Positions 52,871 through 64,000 of a DNA stretch of 64,000 nt are shown here, one piece after another. This stretch comes from Demequina litorisediminis (GTDB lineage Bacteria > Actinomycetota > Actinomycetes > Actinomycetales > Demequinaceae), in NCBI RefSeq assembly GCF_030161615.1, contig NZ_BSUN01000001.1:1550001-1614000 (forward strand). The letters run 5' to 3'. The position numbers were made by a program, and so were the translations under genes. Each line of letters begins with the position of its first letter. Within the stretch, counting starts at the first letter, position 1. The notes under the pieces are model-generated. The model did no database searches, was not told the DNA's origin, and was given only the letters and a program-made list of their open reading frames with translations.

Positions 52871-53284
52871 TTAGGCGTCGTAGCCGCGCCACACCACGAG
52901 CGAGCGGCCCTCGTCGCGGTCCGCGCGGCGTCCGCGCTCGACGATGACCACGCGTCCCGTGGGGCCGGTGGTGAAGATGCGCGAGCCCACATCGGCCCGC
53001 GGGCGCAACTTCTCGACCTCCGCCTCGAGGCGGTCGACCTGATGCTGCAGGGTGAGGATGCGCTTGATGCCCGCGAGGTTGATGCCCTCGTCCTGGCTCA
53101 TGCGCTGAATCTCGCGCAGGGTGGCGACGTCGCGAAGCGAATAGCGGCGGCCGCCGCCGGGACGGCGGCGTGGCACCACCAGGCCAAGGCGGTCGTACTG
53201 GCGCAGCGTCTGGGCATGCATGCCCGCCAGTTCCGCTGCGGCAGAGATGAGGAAGACGGGTTCATCCACATCGGGGCGTTCCAT
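52871..53284 (-). CDS. hspR: Heat shock repressor HspR
   Basis: MerR-type repressor of 137 residues. AAELAGMHAQTLRQYDRLGLV is the winged helix, RRYSLRDVATLREIQRMSQDEGINLAGIKRIL the HspR-specific continuation. With DnaK as corepressor it shuts off the dnaK operon at HAIR sites. It is the last gene of that operon, and two HAIR sites lie upstream of dnaK. The frame is intact. Confidence 0.95.
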   Translation of the reverse strand: MERPDVDEPVFLISAAAELAGMHAQTLRQYDRLGLVVPRRRPGGGRRYSLRDVATLREIQRMSQDEGINLAGIKRILTLQHQVDRLEAEVEKLRPRADVGSRIFTTGPTGRVVIVERGRRADRDEGRSLVVWRGYDA

Positions 53285-53331
53285 GTCTTCTCCTTCCCTG
53301 GGGCGTGACGCGCGTTGCGGTCAGCGTGTCA

Positions 53332-54291
53332 CTACTTGGCGGCGTCCTCGTAGAGGTGCTCGCGCGGGTCGTGCTTCGCGTCGGCAAGGGCGTAGGCCTG
53401 GAGGGCCTCCTTGGCCTGACGGCTCGCCTTGTTCGGCACCGCAATCTGCACCGTGACCAGGAGATCGCCGGTGCCCTGCTTGGTGGTGAGACCCCTGCCC
53501 TTGACGCGCAGCGTGGTGCCGAGCCTGGTGCCCGAGGGCACCTTGACCTTCACGCGGTCGCCCTCGAGCGTGGGGACCTCGACGGTGGCGCCAAGCGCGG
53601 CCTCGTCAAAGGCGACGGGGAGGGACATGCGGAGGTTCTTGCCGTCGACGGTGAACACCGGGTGCTTGCTCACCCGCACGGTGAGGATGAGGTCGCCGGG
53701 CGGGCCGCCGTGGGTGCCCGGCCTGCCCTTGCCCGCGATGCGGATCTTCTGACCGTCGGTGACGCCCACGGGCAGTCGTGTCTTGACCGTGCCGGTCGAG
53801 GTGCGCAGCGTGACCGTCTCGCCCACCGCGGCCTGACGGAACGACACCTCGGTGGCCGCCGCCACATCGGACCCCTTCTGGGGGCCACGCTGGCCGCCGC
53901 CGAACATGTTGGACAGCACGTCCTCGAAGCCCTGCGCGCGGTACTGCTGCTGGCCGCCGCCGCCGCGACCGCCGCCGCCGAACATCGACGAGAAGACGTC
54001 TTCGAAGCCGCCGTTGCCGGTGCCACCGGAGCCCGCCTGAAAGCGCGGGCCGCCTCCGCCCATCGCCCGAATCGCGTCGTACTGCTGGCGCTGCTCCTTG
54101 TCGGACAGCACGCCGTAGGCCTCGCCCACGTCCTTGAACCGTTGCTCGGAACTCGCGTCACCGGGGTTGCGGTCGGGGTGGAGGTCGCGGGCGAGGCGAC
54201 GGTACGCCTTCTTGACGTCCTCCTGCGAGGCGTCCTTGGAGACGCCCAGCGTCGCGTAGAAGTCCTTCGTGAACCAATCCTGGCTAGACAT
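53332..54291 (-). CDS. dnaJ: Chaperone DnaJ, zinc-finger-less form
   Basis: 319 residues. The J domain (residues 8-75) has the HPD motif in DLHPDRNPGD. A Gly/Phe-rich stretch (MFGGGGRGGGGQQQ) follows, then the two C-terminal substrate domains. The four CxxCxGxG zinc modules of classical DnaJ are absent, as in the actinobacterial operon-type DnaJ (CbpA-like). It stimulates DnaK ATPase. An AGCCT at 53522-53526 is in frame here, so the pentamer alone does not prove a lesion. Confidence 0.95.
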   Translation of the reverse strand: MSSQDWFTKDFYATLGVSKDASQEDVKKAYRRLARDLHPDRNPGDASSEQRFKDVGEAYGVLSDKEQRQQYDAIRAMGGGGPRFQAGSGGTGNGGFEDVFSSMFGGGGRGGGGQQQYRAQGFEDVLSNMFGGGQRGPQKGSDVAAATEVSFRQAAVGETVTLRTSTGTVKTRLPVGVTDGQKIRIAGKGRPGTHGGPPGDLILTVRVSKHPVFTVDGKNLRMSLPVAFDEAALGATVEVPTLEGDRVKVKVPSGTRLGTTLRVKGRGLTTKQGTGDLLVTVQIAVPNKASRQAKEALQAYALADAKHDPREHLYEDAAK

Positions 54292-54322
54292 GGGCGTCTC
54301 CTTTCTGGGTGACGGCGGTGGG

Positions 54323-54888
54323 TTACTCGGGCTGCGCGACGATCACGCGGGCGGGACGTACCACGCGATCTCCGACGCGGTGGCCCGGCTGGGCGACCAG
54401 GCGAACCGTGGGAACGGTGACCTCGGTCGAGGCCTGCGAGGTGAGGGCCTCATGGATCTGCGGATCGAACTCGTCGCCCACGGCGCCGTAGGACGACCAG
54501 CCGAGACGGCCGAGCGTGTCCTCCAGGCTTGGTGGCGATGGAGGCGAACGGGCCGCCATCGAGTTCGCCGTGCTCGCGTGCCGCGGCGATGTCGTCGAGC
54601 ACAGGGATGAGCCTGCTCGACGACCTTGGCGGTGGTGGCGCCTGCGGCGGCCTCACGGTCGCGCTCCACGCGCTTGCGGTAGTTCACGAACTCCGCCTGG
54701 AGACGCTGCAGGTCGGCGAAGTGCTCTGCGGCCTTCGCCTCGGCAGCCGAGAGATCCGAGTCGAGCGCGTCGCCCTCGGTGTCGCCCGCCTCGGCCTGCG
54801 CGCGCGCCGCCTCGTCGTTGATGATCGACTCGGCCTCGGCGAGCGGGTCGCGGTCGTCGGGCTCGGGGGTAGGGGTGGTGTCAGTCAT
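54323..54888 (-). CDS. grpE: Nucleotide exchange factor GrpE
   Basis: 187 residues after correction. Acidic N-terminal tail, long coiled helix (LQRLQAEFVNYRKRVERDRE) and C-terminal beta domain ending RPARVIVAQPE. Releases ADP from DnaK. Lesions: AGCCT at 54610-54614 and AGGCT at 54525-54529. Second gene of the operon. Confidence 0.95.
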
Positions 54889-54956
54889 GTCACGCCTTCC
54901 GTGAGCGGCCGAGGCGGGCGACCGGCATTGATGCCGGTCGCCCGCCCGCGGGTGCG

Positions 54957-56819
<1,863 letters not shown>

Positions 56820-56886
56820 GAGATGTCCTCCTTGAGATGCGGCCGGGACCGGGGCCCTGGCCTGAGTTGTCGCCGGCTCCGATGAA

Positions 56887-56907
56887 GTTGAGCCGCCTAC
56901 GCTCAAG
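56887..56907. promoter_or_regulatory. HAIR operator 1 (HspR site) upstream of dnaK
   Basis: GTTGAG and CTCAAG half-sites in inverted order around nine bases match the HspR-associated inverted repeat CTTGAGT-N7-ACTCAAG with small deviations, about 70 bases before the dnaK start. Confidence 0.8.
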
Positions 56908-56947
56908 TATGCGCGCTGTCTCGGCGATGTCGTTTGAAACGACAAAA

Positions 56948-56968
56948 GTTGAGCGAACTCTGCTCAAC
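56948..56968. promoter_or_regulatory. HAIR operator 2 (HspR site) upstream of dnaK
   Basis: GTTGAGC and GCTCAAC are perfect inverted half-sites seven bases apart, 40 bases beyond the first HAIR site. Tandem HAIR sites are known before actinobacterial dnaK operons. Confidence 0.8.
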
Positions 56969-56978
56969 TTCTGCACAT

Positions 56979-57079
56979 CGACTCCCAAGGTGCGATGTGA
57001 CTGGAGTGACACGTGAGGCGGACTACGGCCCGGCTGCCGTCACATCGGCCCCATGCATCCCTCCGTACCTTGGGAGTCG
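56979..57079. repeat. 101-bp inverted-repeat element, family P3, copy B
   Basis: Begins CGACTCCCAAGGT and ends TACCTTGGGAGTCG, matching copy A at 24707-24807 in ends and in length, with a diverged middle. It abuts the second HAIR site and, with it, fills most of the 350-base gap between dnaK and the rhodanese gene. Confidence 0.65.
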
Positions 57080-57170
57080 TCGGTGCTTGGGGAGTCGTCC
57101 GCGTGGCAGGGCCGATGCCGGAGCCGGTTTCTCGCTGACAGGCACCGTGCGGCGGGGCTAGGTTGGCGCC

Positions 57171-57650
57171 ATGACCGATGCGCCCGATATTGCCGCTGCC
57201 GCCGCGCACTTCCGCGCCAGCTCGCGTTCGAGACGGATCCGTCCGATGTGGCGGCTGCGCTCGCCGACGGTGGCGCGGACTTCGTCCTGATCGATACGCG
57301 CGACGAGCGTGCCTGGCGCCAGGGCCACGCCCGAGGCGCGGTACACATTCCCAAGCCAGACATGCCAGCGCGCATCCCCGAGTACCCCGCGGGCACACGG
57401 TTTGTCGTCTACTGCTGGGGTCCGGGCTGCAACGGCGCCACCCGAGCGGGCCTGATCGTCTCCGAGCCTGGGCTATGAGGTGAAGGAGATGATCGGCGGC
57501 TTCGAGTACTGGGCGCGCGAGGGCCTCCCGGTCGCCGCCCTCACCGTCGACGTCGACGGTCGCGAGGTAACGGTCGACGCGACCAGGGCGCCGGACCCGC
57601 TGACCGCACCGCTCGCATCGGCCGGCGGGGCCATCGCCTGCGTCTGCTGA
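57171..57650 (+). CDS. Rhodanese-domain protein
   Basis: 159 residues after correction, a single rhodanese domain. The substrate loop DTRDERAWRQGHARGA and the catalytic Cys region VVYCWGPGCNGATRA are visible. Sulfur transfer is the family role; the physiological donor is unknown. Lesions: one missing base just before an AGCT near 57220 (HFRAQLAFETD restored) and AGCCT at 57465-57469. Confidence 0.83.
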
Positions 57651-57696
57651 CGGCCCCCACCCAAGGCCCAGTCCCACGCCCCAGTCCCACCTCCCA

Positions 57697-57746
57697 CTGG
57701 TTGATTTTGGTCAACGAACGGGCCTTATCTGACCAAAATCAACCAG
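57697..57746. repeat. 50-bp palindrome, family P2, copy B
   Basis: CTGGTTGATTTTGGTCA at the left is repeated inverted at the right (TGACCAAAATCAACCAG), 17 perfect bases each, around a 16-base centre. Copy A is at 21565-21614. It separates convergent genes. Confidence 0.7.
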
Positions 57747-57801
57747 TCGAGATGTGGGGGAGGAGGTCCGATGCGGGGGACGGTCGCCGGGCGACGGCGA
57801 T

Positions 57802-58622
57802 CTACCGAGCGGCGCTCATGAGGTCGTTCAGCCAGGTGTAGTCGGCGCGGTCCCTGACTGAGGCGTAGGTGCCCTGCTCGACCAGGCTCGGTGGCGGCCC
57901 GACGGGCAACCTCGTACGCGGCCTGAGCCACCGAGGAGCCCAGGCTGACGCGCGCGACCCCCGCGGCGCCAAGGCTCAGCGATGGTGGGCGAGCCGTCGG
58001 CGACCATGATGTTCAGCGGTAGCGGCACCGCCGGCGCCGGCTCGGTGATGAGGCCCATGTCCGCGAGGCCGGGCACAAAGACCCCATCCGCCCCGGCATC
58101 GGCGTAGCGCTCGGCGCGTGCCACGGTCTCGGCGAGCAACCCATCCTCAGGCACGAGGCCGCGGAGGAACACGTCCGTGCGGGCATTCACGAAGAGCCCG
58201 ATGCCCGCAGCGTCGGCAGCCTTGCGTGCCTGGGCGATGCGCGCGGCCGTCTCGACGGGATCGCGGTCGCCGTCTTCGATGTTGATGCCCACGGCACCCG
58301 CGTCGATCACCGCGGCAACAGTGTCGTACACGCCCGCGCCGTCGCGCGCGTGGCCACCCTCAATGTCCGCCGTGACCGGGACGGACACCGCGGCCGCAAT
58401 GGCGCGAATGGCGTCGATGAGGCCGTCGCGATCCAGGCCCTCTCCGTCGCTGCGGCCGCGAGACCACGCGATGCCCGCACTCGTGGTGGCGATGGCCGAT
58501 GCGCCACAGTGCTCCGCAATGATGGCGCTGCCCACGTCCCAGGCATTGGGGAGCGCGAGCGGTCGGGTCTGGTGGTGAAGGGCGCGGAAGTCTGCGGCGT
58601 TGGCCGTGCTGTTCGAGGTCAT
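57802..58622 (-). CDS. PEP mutase / isocitrate lyase superfamily protein
   Basis: 272 residues after correction. The fold is shown by LPNAWDVGSAIIAEHCGASAIATTS, DIEGGHARDGAGVYDTV and GINIEDGDRD (metal-binding acidic residues), and FVNARTDVFLRG. The isocitrate-lyase KKCGH-type catalytic Cys loop is missing, so it is not a standard isocitrate lyase; oxaloacetate/phosphonate-type lyases or 2-methylisocitrate-like activities are possible. Lesions: AGGCT at 57972-57976 and 57884-57888. It follows the thiamine operon on the same strand, perhaps by chance. Confidence 0.82.
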
Positions 58623-58767
58623 GGGGCCATCGTGTCGGACGGTGCTCCGGCGTGCTGGCGGGAATCGGACGATGCGGTGACTCCGTTGCGCTGGAGGGAC
58701 ATGGTGGTCACTTCTTGGCCCTTTCTGGCACTCATGTCCCGCCAGGGCGCGTGCTCGGGCACCAGGG

Positions 58768-59419
58768 CTACTGCAGGACTCCGGCGCTCATCCTCAGCAC
58801 GCGGGAGGCCATCACCTCGGCCTCGCGGGCATCGTGCGTCACCACGATCGCCGCCGTGCCTGCCGCTGCAAGGATTTCCCTTACCTCGACGGCCAGCCTC
58901 GCCCTCAGGTCCGCGTCGAGCGACGAGAGAGGCTCGTCGAGCGCCAGCAGCCGTGGCCGCGGCGCGAGCGACCTCGCAAGCGCCACGCGCTGGCGCTGAC
59001 CGCCCGAGAGTTCGGTCACGGCACGCTCGCCGTAGCCGGTGAGCCCCACCACCTCGAGGAGCCTCGTCCACGCGTTCGCGGCGCGCATCCCGTGCCATCC
59101 CCGACATTTCCAGGCCGAAAGCAATGTTGCGAGCCACGGTGCGGTGCGGGAACAGGCGGCCGTCCTGGAACACCAGGCCAAAGCCGCGCCGATGCACCGG
59201 CGACTCGGTGACATCCTCGTCGTCCCAGCGCACGGTCCCCGCCGCGGGCTCCACGATTCCCACGATGGCGCCCAGCAGTGAGGACTTGCCGCAGCCCGAG
59301 GGGCCCAGCAGGGCCACCGTCTCGCCCGGTGCCACCGTCAGCGACGCATTGTCGACGGCCAGCACCGGGGGACGGCCGGGGTACTCGACACGCAGTCCTT
59401 CGACCGTCAGCCCGCTCAC
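58768..59419 (-). CDS. thiQ: Thiamine ABC transporter ATP-binding protein
   Basis: 216 residues after correction, a short ATPase as usual for ThiQ. Walker A GPSGCGKSSLLGAI, signature [14 protein letters not shown], Walker B LLALDEPLSSLD. One lesion, AGCCT at 59060-59064, restoring ERVDELLEVVGLTGYG. GTG start overlaps the permease stop (GTGA). Function inferred from the TPP riboswitch at the head of the operon. Confidence 0.9.
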
Positions 59420-61052
59420 AGATCGCCTCCCACCGTGGTGCGCATGCGCTCCGCCACCATCATGACGGCGGCCGTCATCACCGCGAGCACCACCGCGGCG
59501 GCGAAGGCCATGCCGATGCTCTCGATTCCTGGCCGCCCGAGCAGCCGGTAGATCGCCGTGGGCAACGTGGGACGGTCCGGCCTCGCCACGAAGGACGTCG
59601 CCCCAAACTCACCCAGCGCGATCGCGAAGGCGAAACCCACCGCCAGTCCGAAGGCTCGTCGCAGCAGCGGCCAGTCGACCGCCACCCACACGCGCCACGG
59701 CGCGGCGCCAAGCGTCGCGGCCGCGGACCGCAGACGCGGGTCGATGGCGCGTGCGGGGGCACGAGCGTGCGCACCACGAGCGGCAACGCGACAACGGCCT
59801 GCGCCACCGCCACCAGCCACCACGACCCTCGCAGATCGATGCCCAGCAGGGGGCGGTTCAGGGTGAGCAACATCCCGAGACCCACCACCACGGCGGACAC
59901 CCCGAGCGGCAGCATCACCACCGCGTCCAGCGCGCCCGCGCGTCGCGACCGGCGCGTCAGAAGCGTGGCGACCAGTTGGCCGATGACACACGCGAGGGCC
60001 GCGGCGATCGCCGCCGTCACCAGCGAGTTCACGGCCGCCTGTGCGACCGACACGGGCAGCACGGTGCGTCCCGGTGTACTGAACAGGGCCGCGTAGTTGT
60101 CGAGGCCGATGCCGTCCGCGGTGCGGAGCGAGCGCCCCACCAGCGAAGACAGCGGGAGGGCGAGCAACACGCCAAGGGTGAGAAGCGTCGGCACCGCCAC
60201 CCACGCATCGGCCCTGCGGAAGGGGCGTGTACCGTCCAGGCTGCGGCCGCCACTCACGCGCTCGCGGCGGCGCCGTGCGACCGCCGACAGCCACAGCACC
60301 AGGGCGACCACCAGCATCTGAAGGATGGACAGCACCGCCGCCGCACGCAGGTCCAGGAACTGGTTGACCTGCAGGTAGATCTCCGTCTCGAGGGTCCGCA
60401 CCCTGGTGCCTCCCAGCACCAGCACCACCCCGAACGACGTGGCACAGAACAGGAACACCACAGATGCCGCCGACGCGATCGACGGCATCAGCGCGGGCAC
60501 CGTGACGTGCGCGAACACGCGCCGCCTGTCCGCCCCGAGCGTGCGCGCGGCCGCGGCGGTGGCGGGGTCGAGCCCCGCCCACGTGCCGCCGACCATGCGG
60601 ACCACCACGGAGACGTTGTAGAACACCAGCGCCGCAGCAATCGCGATGACCGACTGATCGAGGCCGAGGAAACCCAGGAGCCCCGAGCGGCCCAGCAGGG
60701 CCGAGAACGCGGAGGCGACCACGATCGTCGGCAGCACGAACGGCACCCCCACGATGGCGCGCACCGTGCGCTGGCCGCGCCACCGCAGCCGGTACAGCAC
60801 GTACGCGCCCGGAATGCCCAGCACCAGCGACCCCACCGTGCCCGCGGCGGCGAGGCCAAGGGTGGTGACCACGGCATCGGCCGACCGGGAATCCGCGAGC
60901 ACCGCCCAGGTTCCCGCCGCGTCGAAGCCGCCATCCAGGAGACCGTGCGCGATGACCGAGGCGAGCGGCCACAAGAAGAACAGGCCGAGGAACGCGAGGG
61001 GCACGGAGGCCAGCAGCCACCAGGCGAGGGTCCGGTGCGCGGCCCTGCTCAT
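59416..61052 (-). CDS. thiP: Thiamine ABC transporter permease, two-domain
   Basis: 545 residues after correction, a ThiP/FbpB-type protein with two fused permease halves and about 12 helices. Each half has an EAA-like loop (AAARTLGADRRRVFAHVTVP and AAATLGAAPWRVWVAVDWP). One missing base in a C-run (59755-59759 on the plus strand as G) splits it; correction gives VPPARAIDPRLRSAAATLG. ATG with GAGGA six bases upstream. Confidence 0.88.
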
Positions 61053-61083
61053 CACGTTCCTCGGCCTGAGTCGTCGCGGACGG

Positions 61084-62202
61084 TCAGTCGATGACGACCG
61101 ACGTCCACTCGTCGATCCACGCGTCACGGTTCGCCGAGATCTCGGACGGGTCCAGCGTGTGGGGGGCGTCGGACAGGGGTGCGTACTCGGCCCAGGCCTC
61201 GGGAACGTCCACCGACGTCGACACGGGGTACACGTACATGTTGTCCGGGACCGATGCCTGGAACTCGTCCGAGAGCAGCCAGTCGATCACTGCCTGGCCG
61301 GCGGTGGGGTTCGCGGCGCCCTCGAGGACGCCGGCGTACTCCACCTGGCGGAAGCACGTGTCGAGCAGGGCCGCGGACGTGGGCTCGCCGTCGATGACCT
61401 CCGAGGGAGGCGAGGATGCGTACGAGAGCACCAGCGGATAATCGCCGCCATAGTTGGGCACCGAGAAGTCGGTGAAGTACGTGTCCGACCACGAGGCCGT
61501 CACGCGAACATCGTTCTCGCGCAGCACTTGCCAGTAGTGCTGCCAGCCGTCGGCGCCCCACTCGTCGACCGTCGCCAGGAGGAAGGCGAGGCCGGGGAGG
61601 AGGTGGCGGGGTTCGTGATGGACAGCAGGCCCGCGTACTGGGGGTCCGTGAGGTCGCCGATCTCCTGCGGGACCTCCAGGCCGTTGTCCTCGAAGTACGC
61701 GATGTCGTAGTTCAGACACACGTCCGAGTAGTCGATCGCGGTCAAGGCGGCGGAGCCGTCGATCGCGTACTGCGCGGCGTCGCCCGCAGCCGGGGCGGTG
61801 GACTCGTAGTCCGCGAACACGCCCTCATCGATGGCGCGCGATGCGAACGTGTTGTCGACACCGAACACGACGTCGCCGAGCGGCGCGTCCTTGGTGAGGA
61901 TGAGCCTGGTTGACCAGCGCGCCGGCGTCTCCGGGCGCCGTGAACTCGACGGTCAGTCCCGTCGACTCCTCGAACGCCGCGAGCACGTCGTCCGGCACCG
62001 CGAACGAGTCATGGGTGACGACCGTGACGGTCTGGCCGGTGAAGTCGGTGGTGGACTCAGTGCTTGCGCCGGTGCTGGCCGATGCCGACGGTGCCGCTGC
62101 ACTGGCGCTCGCCTCGGCATCGGCGTCCTCTGCGGAGCAGGCGGCGAGGGTCAACGTGGTCAGGGCGATGGCCCCGAAGGTGGTGGCGTGCGCGATGCGC
62201 AT
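61084..62202 (-). CDS. thiB: Thiamine ABC transporter substrate-binding lipoprotein
   Basis: 372 residues after correction. Signal peptide with lipobox LAAC; Ser/Ala-rich linker; then TVTVVTHDSFAVPDDVLAAFEESTG, FGVDNTFASRAIDEGVF and a WQHYWQVLREN segment, all close to ThiB. Lesions: AGCCT at 61903-61907 and a missing base near 61593-61596 (SSPGLAFLLATVDEWG restored). The second ATG, after GGGAGG, is preferred over one 15 bases upstream. Confidence 0.9.
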
Positions 62203-62241
62203 GCGTGTGCCTCCCATTGCTAGGAGGGGATCGAGTCTCGA

Positions 62242-62338
62242 CTCCCTACGCCGGTATCACCCGGATCAGGTTCGAGGGTCTGCGGCGGTTCCGCACTCTC
62301 AGCGCTCTGATTCCCTTGCGGGAAGCGCTCCCCTGTCG
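62242..62338 (-). promoter_or_regulatory. TPP riboswitch (THI element)
   Basis: The minus strand shows the conserved pieces in order: CTGAGAGTGCGG, then ACCCTCGAACCTGATCCGGG, then TGATACCGGCGTAGGGA. It sits in the leader of the thiB gene, so thiamine pyrophosphate shuts off import. This identifies the ABC operon as a thiamine or thiamine-precursor importer. Confidence 0.93.
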
Positions 62339-62384
62339 TGTCCGGCCAGCATAGCGCCGGGCGCTCCAGCCAGGAAACTCCCTG

Positions 62385-62959
62385 CTAGACGTCGATGCGG
62401 TGGAAGTTCTGGAAGCCTGCGCGATGCCGTGGGGCCACGCTGGCCGCGGTAGCGCGAGCCGTACTTCTCCGAGCCGTAGGGGTGCTCGGCGGGGGAGGAC
62501 AGGCGGAAGAAGCACAGTTGGCCGATCTTCATGCCGGGCCACAGGTTGATGGGCAGCGTCGCGGTGTTGGACAGGCTCGAGGGTGACATTTCCCTCGAAG
62601 CCCGGGTCGATGAAGCCCGCGGTCGAGTGCGTCAGCAGGCCGAGGCGGCCCAGCGAGGACTTGCCCTCCAGGCGCGCTGCGACGTCGTCGGGGAGCGTGA
62701 CGGACTCGTACGTGGAGCCGAGCACGAACTCGCCGGGGTGGAGGACGAAGGGGCCCTCGGTGATGTCCACCAGGCGGGTGAGCTCGGGCTGGTCGATCGA
62801 GGGGTCGATCGACGCGTACTTGTGGTTGTCGAAGACGCGGAAGTACCGGTCCAGCCGCACATCGATCGACGACGGCTGAATCATCTCGGGGTCCCACGGG
62901 TCGAGGGCCACGCGGCCAGCCTCGATCTCGGCGCGGATGTCTCGGTCGCTGAGCAGCAT
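62385..62959 (-). CDS. dcd: dCTP deaminase (possibly bifunctional with dUTPase activity)
   Basis: 190 residues after correction. [35 protein letters not shown], the catalytic Glu in [18 protein letters not shown], and the C-terminal [20 protein letters not shown] lid are characteristic. Actinobacterial members can make dUMP directly. Lesions: AGGCT at 62573-62577 and AGCCT at 62414-62418. No clear ribosome site before the ATG; possibly leaderless. Confidence 0.94.
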
Positions 62960-63023
62960 GGCGCCCAATGTACTGGGCTGCGCTCGGTGCCGGTACTGGG
63001 TGATCGCTGCCGCTGCGGATCGA

Positions 63024-63136
63024 GGCCGCCGTGCGCACCACATTTCCCGTGCGTCCGCGTTGGCAATGGCCGGCTCGGCGCGGCCAGAACCCCGAGTCAG
63101 GGGGTGTGCGAGGAAAACTGTGGTGCGCACGGCGGC
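63024..63136. repeat. Palindromic intergenic repeat, family P1, copy B
   Basis: Arms GCCGCCGTGCGCACCACA (from 63024) and TGTGGTGCGCACGGCGGC (to 63136) are near-perfect inverted copies around a 65-base middle. Same arm core as copy A at 620-717. Confidence 0.7.
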
Positions 63137-63170
63137 AACCCGGCCAGTCGCCCGCCGTTGGTCACAAAAT

Positions 63171-63204
63171 CGAAACGTTTCGTCGCCGGGGTCGCAACGT
63201 TTCG
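63171..63204. promoter_or_regulatory. Tandem LacI-family operators upstream of GH94
   Basis: CGAAACGTTTCG (63171-63182, perfect palindrome) and GCAACGTTTCGA (63193-63204), 22 bases apart, precede the GH94 start by about 55 bases. The core AACGTTT differs from the arabinan-locus operators, so another LacI protein outside the window is expected. Confidence 0.65.
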
Positions 63205-63258
63205 ATTCCCGCACTACGATGGGCGCGGATCACCCTGCTTATCGGAAGGCCTGCCCCC

Positions 63259-64000
63259 ATGCAGTTCGGACACTTCGACGACGAGGCGCGCGAGTACGTC
63301 ATCACGACTCCGCACACCCCGTACCCCTGGATCAACTACCTCGGCGCGCAGGACTTCTTTGGTCTCGTCTCGCACACCGGCGGCGGCTACTCCTTCTACC
63401 GCGACGCGAAGCTTCGCCGCCTCACGCGCTACCGGTACAACAACGTGCCGGTGGACGACGGCGGCCGCTACTTCACCATCAACGACGGTGGCGACGTGTG
63501 GAGCCCCGGCTTCCGTCCGTACAAGACGGAGCTCGACCGCTTCGAGACCCGCCATGGCATGGGCTACACGCGCATCACCGGCGAGCGCGGCGGCCTCGAG
63601 GCCTCGGTGCTGTTCTTCGTGCCCGTGGACACCAACGCGGAGATCCACCAGGTCACGCTGACGAACACCTCGGACGCCGACAAGTCCGTCTCGCTGTTCG
63701 CCTTCCTCGAGTTCTGCCTCTGGAACGCCGAGGACGATCAGACCAACTACCAGCGCAATCTCTCCATCGGCGAGGTTGAGGTGGTCGACGGCGCGATCTA
63801 CCACAAGACCGAGTACCGCGAGCGTCGTGACCACTACGCCGTCTACGGCGTGAACGCCCCCATCGAGGGCTTCGACACCGACCGCGACACCTTCCTTGGC
63901 TTCGGCAATGGCTTCGACGAGGCCGCCGTGCCGCACGCCGCCAAGTCCGGCGACTCGATCGTCTCCGGCTGGTACCCGATCGCCTCGCACCACCTCAAGG
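63259..64000 (+). CDS. GH94 phosphorylase (cellobiose phosphorylase-like), N-terminal part
   Basis: 247 codons are inside the window and the frame is open to its end. MQFGHFDDEAREYVITTPHTPYPWINYLG and the GGYSFYRDAKLRRLTRYRYN segment are typical of GH94 beta-glucan phosphorylases, which split cellobiose or related beta-glucosides with phosphate in the cytosol. The catalytic Asp is in the missing part, so specificity is open. Two AGCT sites (63410, 63530) are intact and so is the frame. LacI-type operators sit upstream. Confidence 0.9.
   Translation, partial: MQFGHFDDEAREYVITTPHTPYPWINYLGAQDFFGLVSHTGGGYSFYRDAKLRRLTRYRYNNVPVDDGGRYFTINDGGDVWSPGFRPYKTELDRFETRHGMGYTRITGERGGLEASVLFFVPVDTNAEIHQVTLTNTSDADKSVSLFAFLEFCLWNAEDDQTNYQRNLSIGEVEVVDGAIYHKTEYRERRDHYAVYGVNAPIEGFDTDRDTFLGFGNGFDEAAVPHAAKSGDSIVSGWYPIASHHLK

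Noticed and set aside
53522..53526. AGCCT in dnaJ as another lesion
   Set aside because: The frame is continuous and conserved on both sides, so this pentamer is genuine.

Overview
The window is a high-GC chromosomal segment (estimated near 70% G+C) from an actinobacterium. A Micrococcales relative such as Demequina or Cellulomonas fits the HspR-controlled dnaK operon with HAIR sites, the DtxR-type iron box, GTG/TTG starts, many ATGA overlaps and the rich plant-polysaccharide gene set. The lineage is inference. No phage or insertion sequence was recognised.

Read this first: about 41 genes are split by single-base indels. In 78 places an expected AGCT reads AGGCT or AGCCT. A few more AGCT sites seem to have lost one or two bases, and several long C or G runs are one base short. 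Correcting these restores full-length canonical proteins, including essential ones (dnaX, dnaK, grpE, asd). I treat them as systematic consensus errors, probably at a modified AGCT motif, and annotate corrected genes from start to stop with the lesion positions in each entry. These genes should not be called pseudogenes.

Layout. 1-9.2 kb: end of a ROK gene, then leftward asd, lysC, recR and dnaX, with a TetR/ABC-exporter cassette between lysC and recR. 9.2-11.6 kb: alcohol dehydrogenase, SRP RNA, tRNA-Ser(GGA) and a LytR_C protein. 11.7-24.7 kb: an arabinan locus with leftward GH27-GH43-GH51, a rightward sugar ABC transporter with GH43 and a YesL-like protein, and leftward GH127-LacI. Shared ATCGTTGTAA / AACGTTGTAA sites suggest one LacI regulon. 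24.9-34.3 kb: siderophore uptake (binding protein, SIP reductase, two permeases, ATPase) behind an iron box, an AraC regulator and a heterodimeric exporter-type ABC pair of IrtAB style. 34.4-39.1 kb: two FUSC-type membrane proteins around an unrecognised internally duplicated membrane protein, a TacA/TacT-type toxin-antitoxin pair and tRNA-Ser(CGA). 39.1-48.8 kb: tadA, upp, a LacI-controlled alpha-glucoside locus (GH13 and ABC transporter), an MFS exporter and a DJ-1/PfpI protein. 48.8-52.8 kb: a roughly 1010-residue membrane-anchored sigma factor with fused anti-sigma-like and extracellular domains, divergent from a possible degenerate GGDEF protein. 52.9-56.9 kb: dnaK-grpE-dnaJ-hspR. 57-64 kb: rhodanese, PEP-mutase/isocitrate-lyase family protein, TPP-riboswitch-controlled thiBPQ, dcd and the start of a GH94 phosphorylase behind LacI-type operators.

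Together the genes describe a saprophyte that trims arabinan outside the cell, imports arabino-oligosaccharides, alpha-glucosides and probably cello-oligosaccharides by separate regulated systems, and scavenges iron and thiamine. The most interesting single gene is the transmembrane sigma-factor fusion. Three families of short palindromic repeats, two copies each, sit in intergenic gaps.
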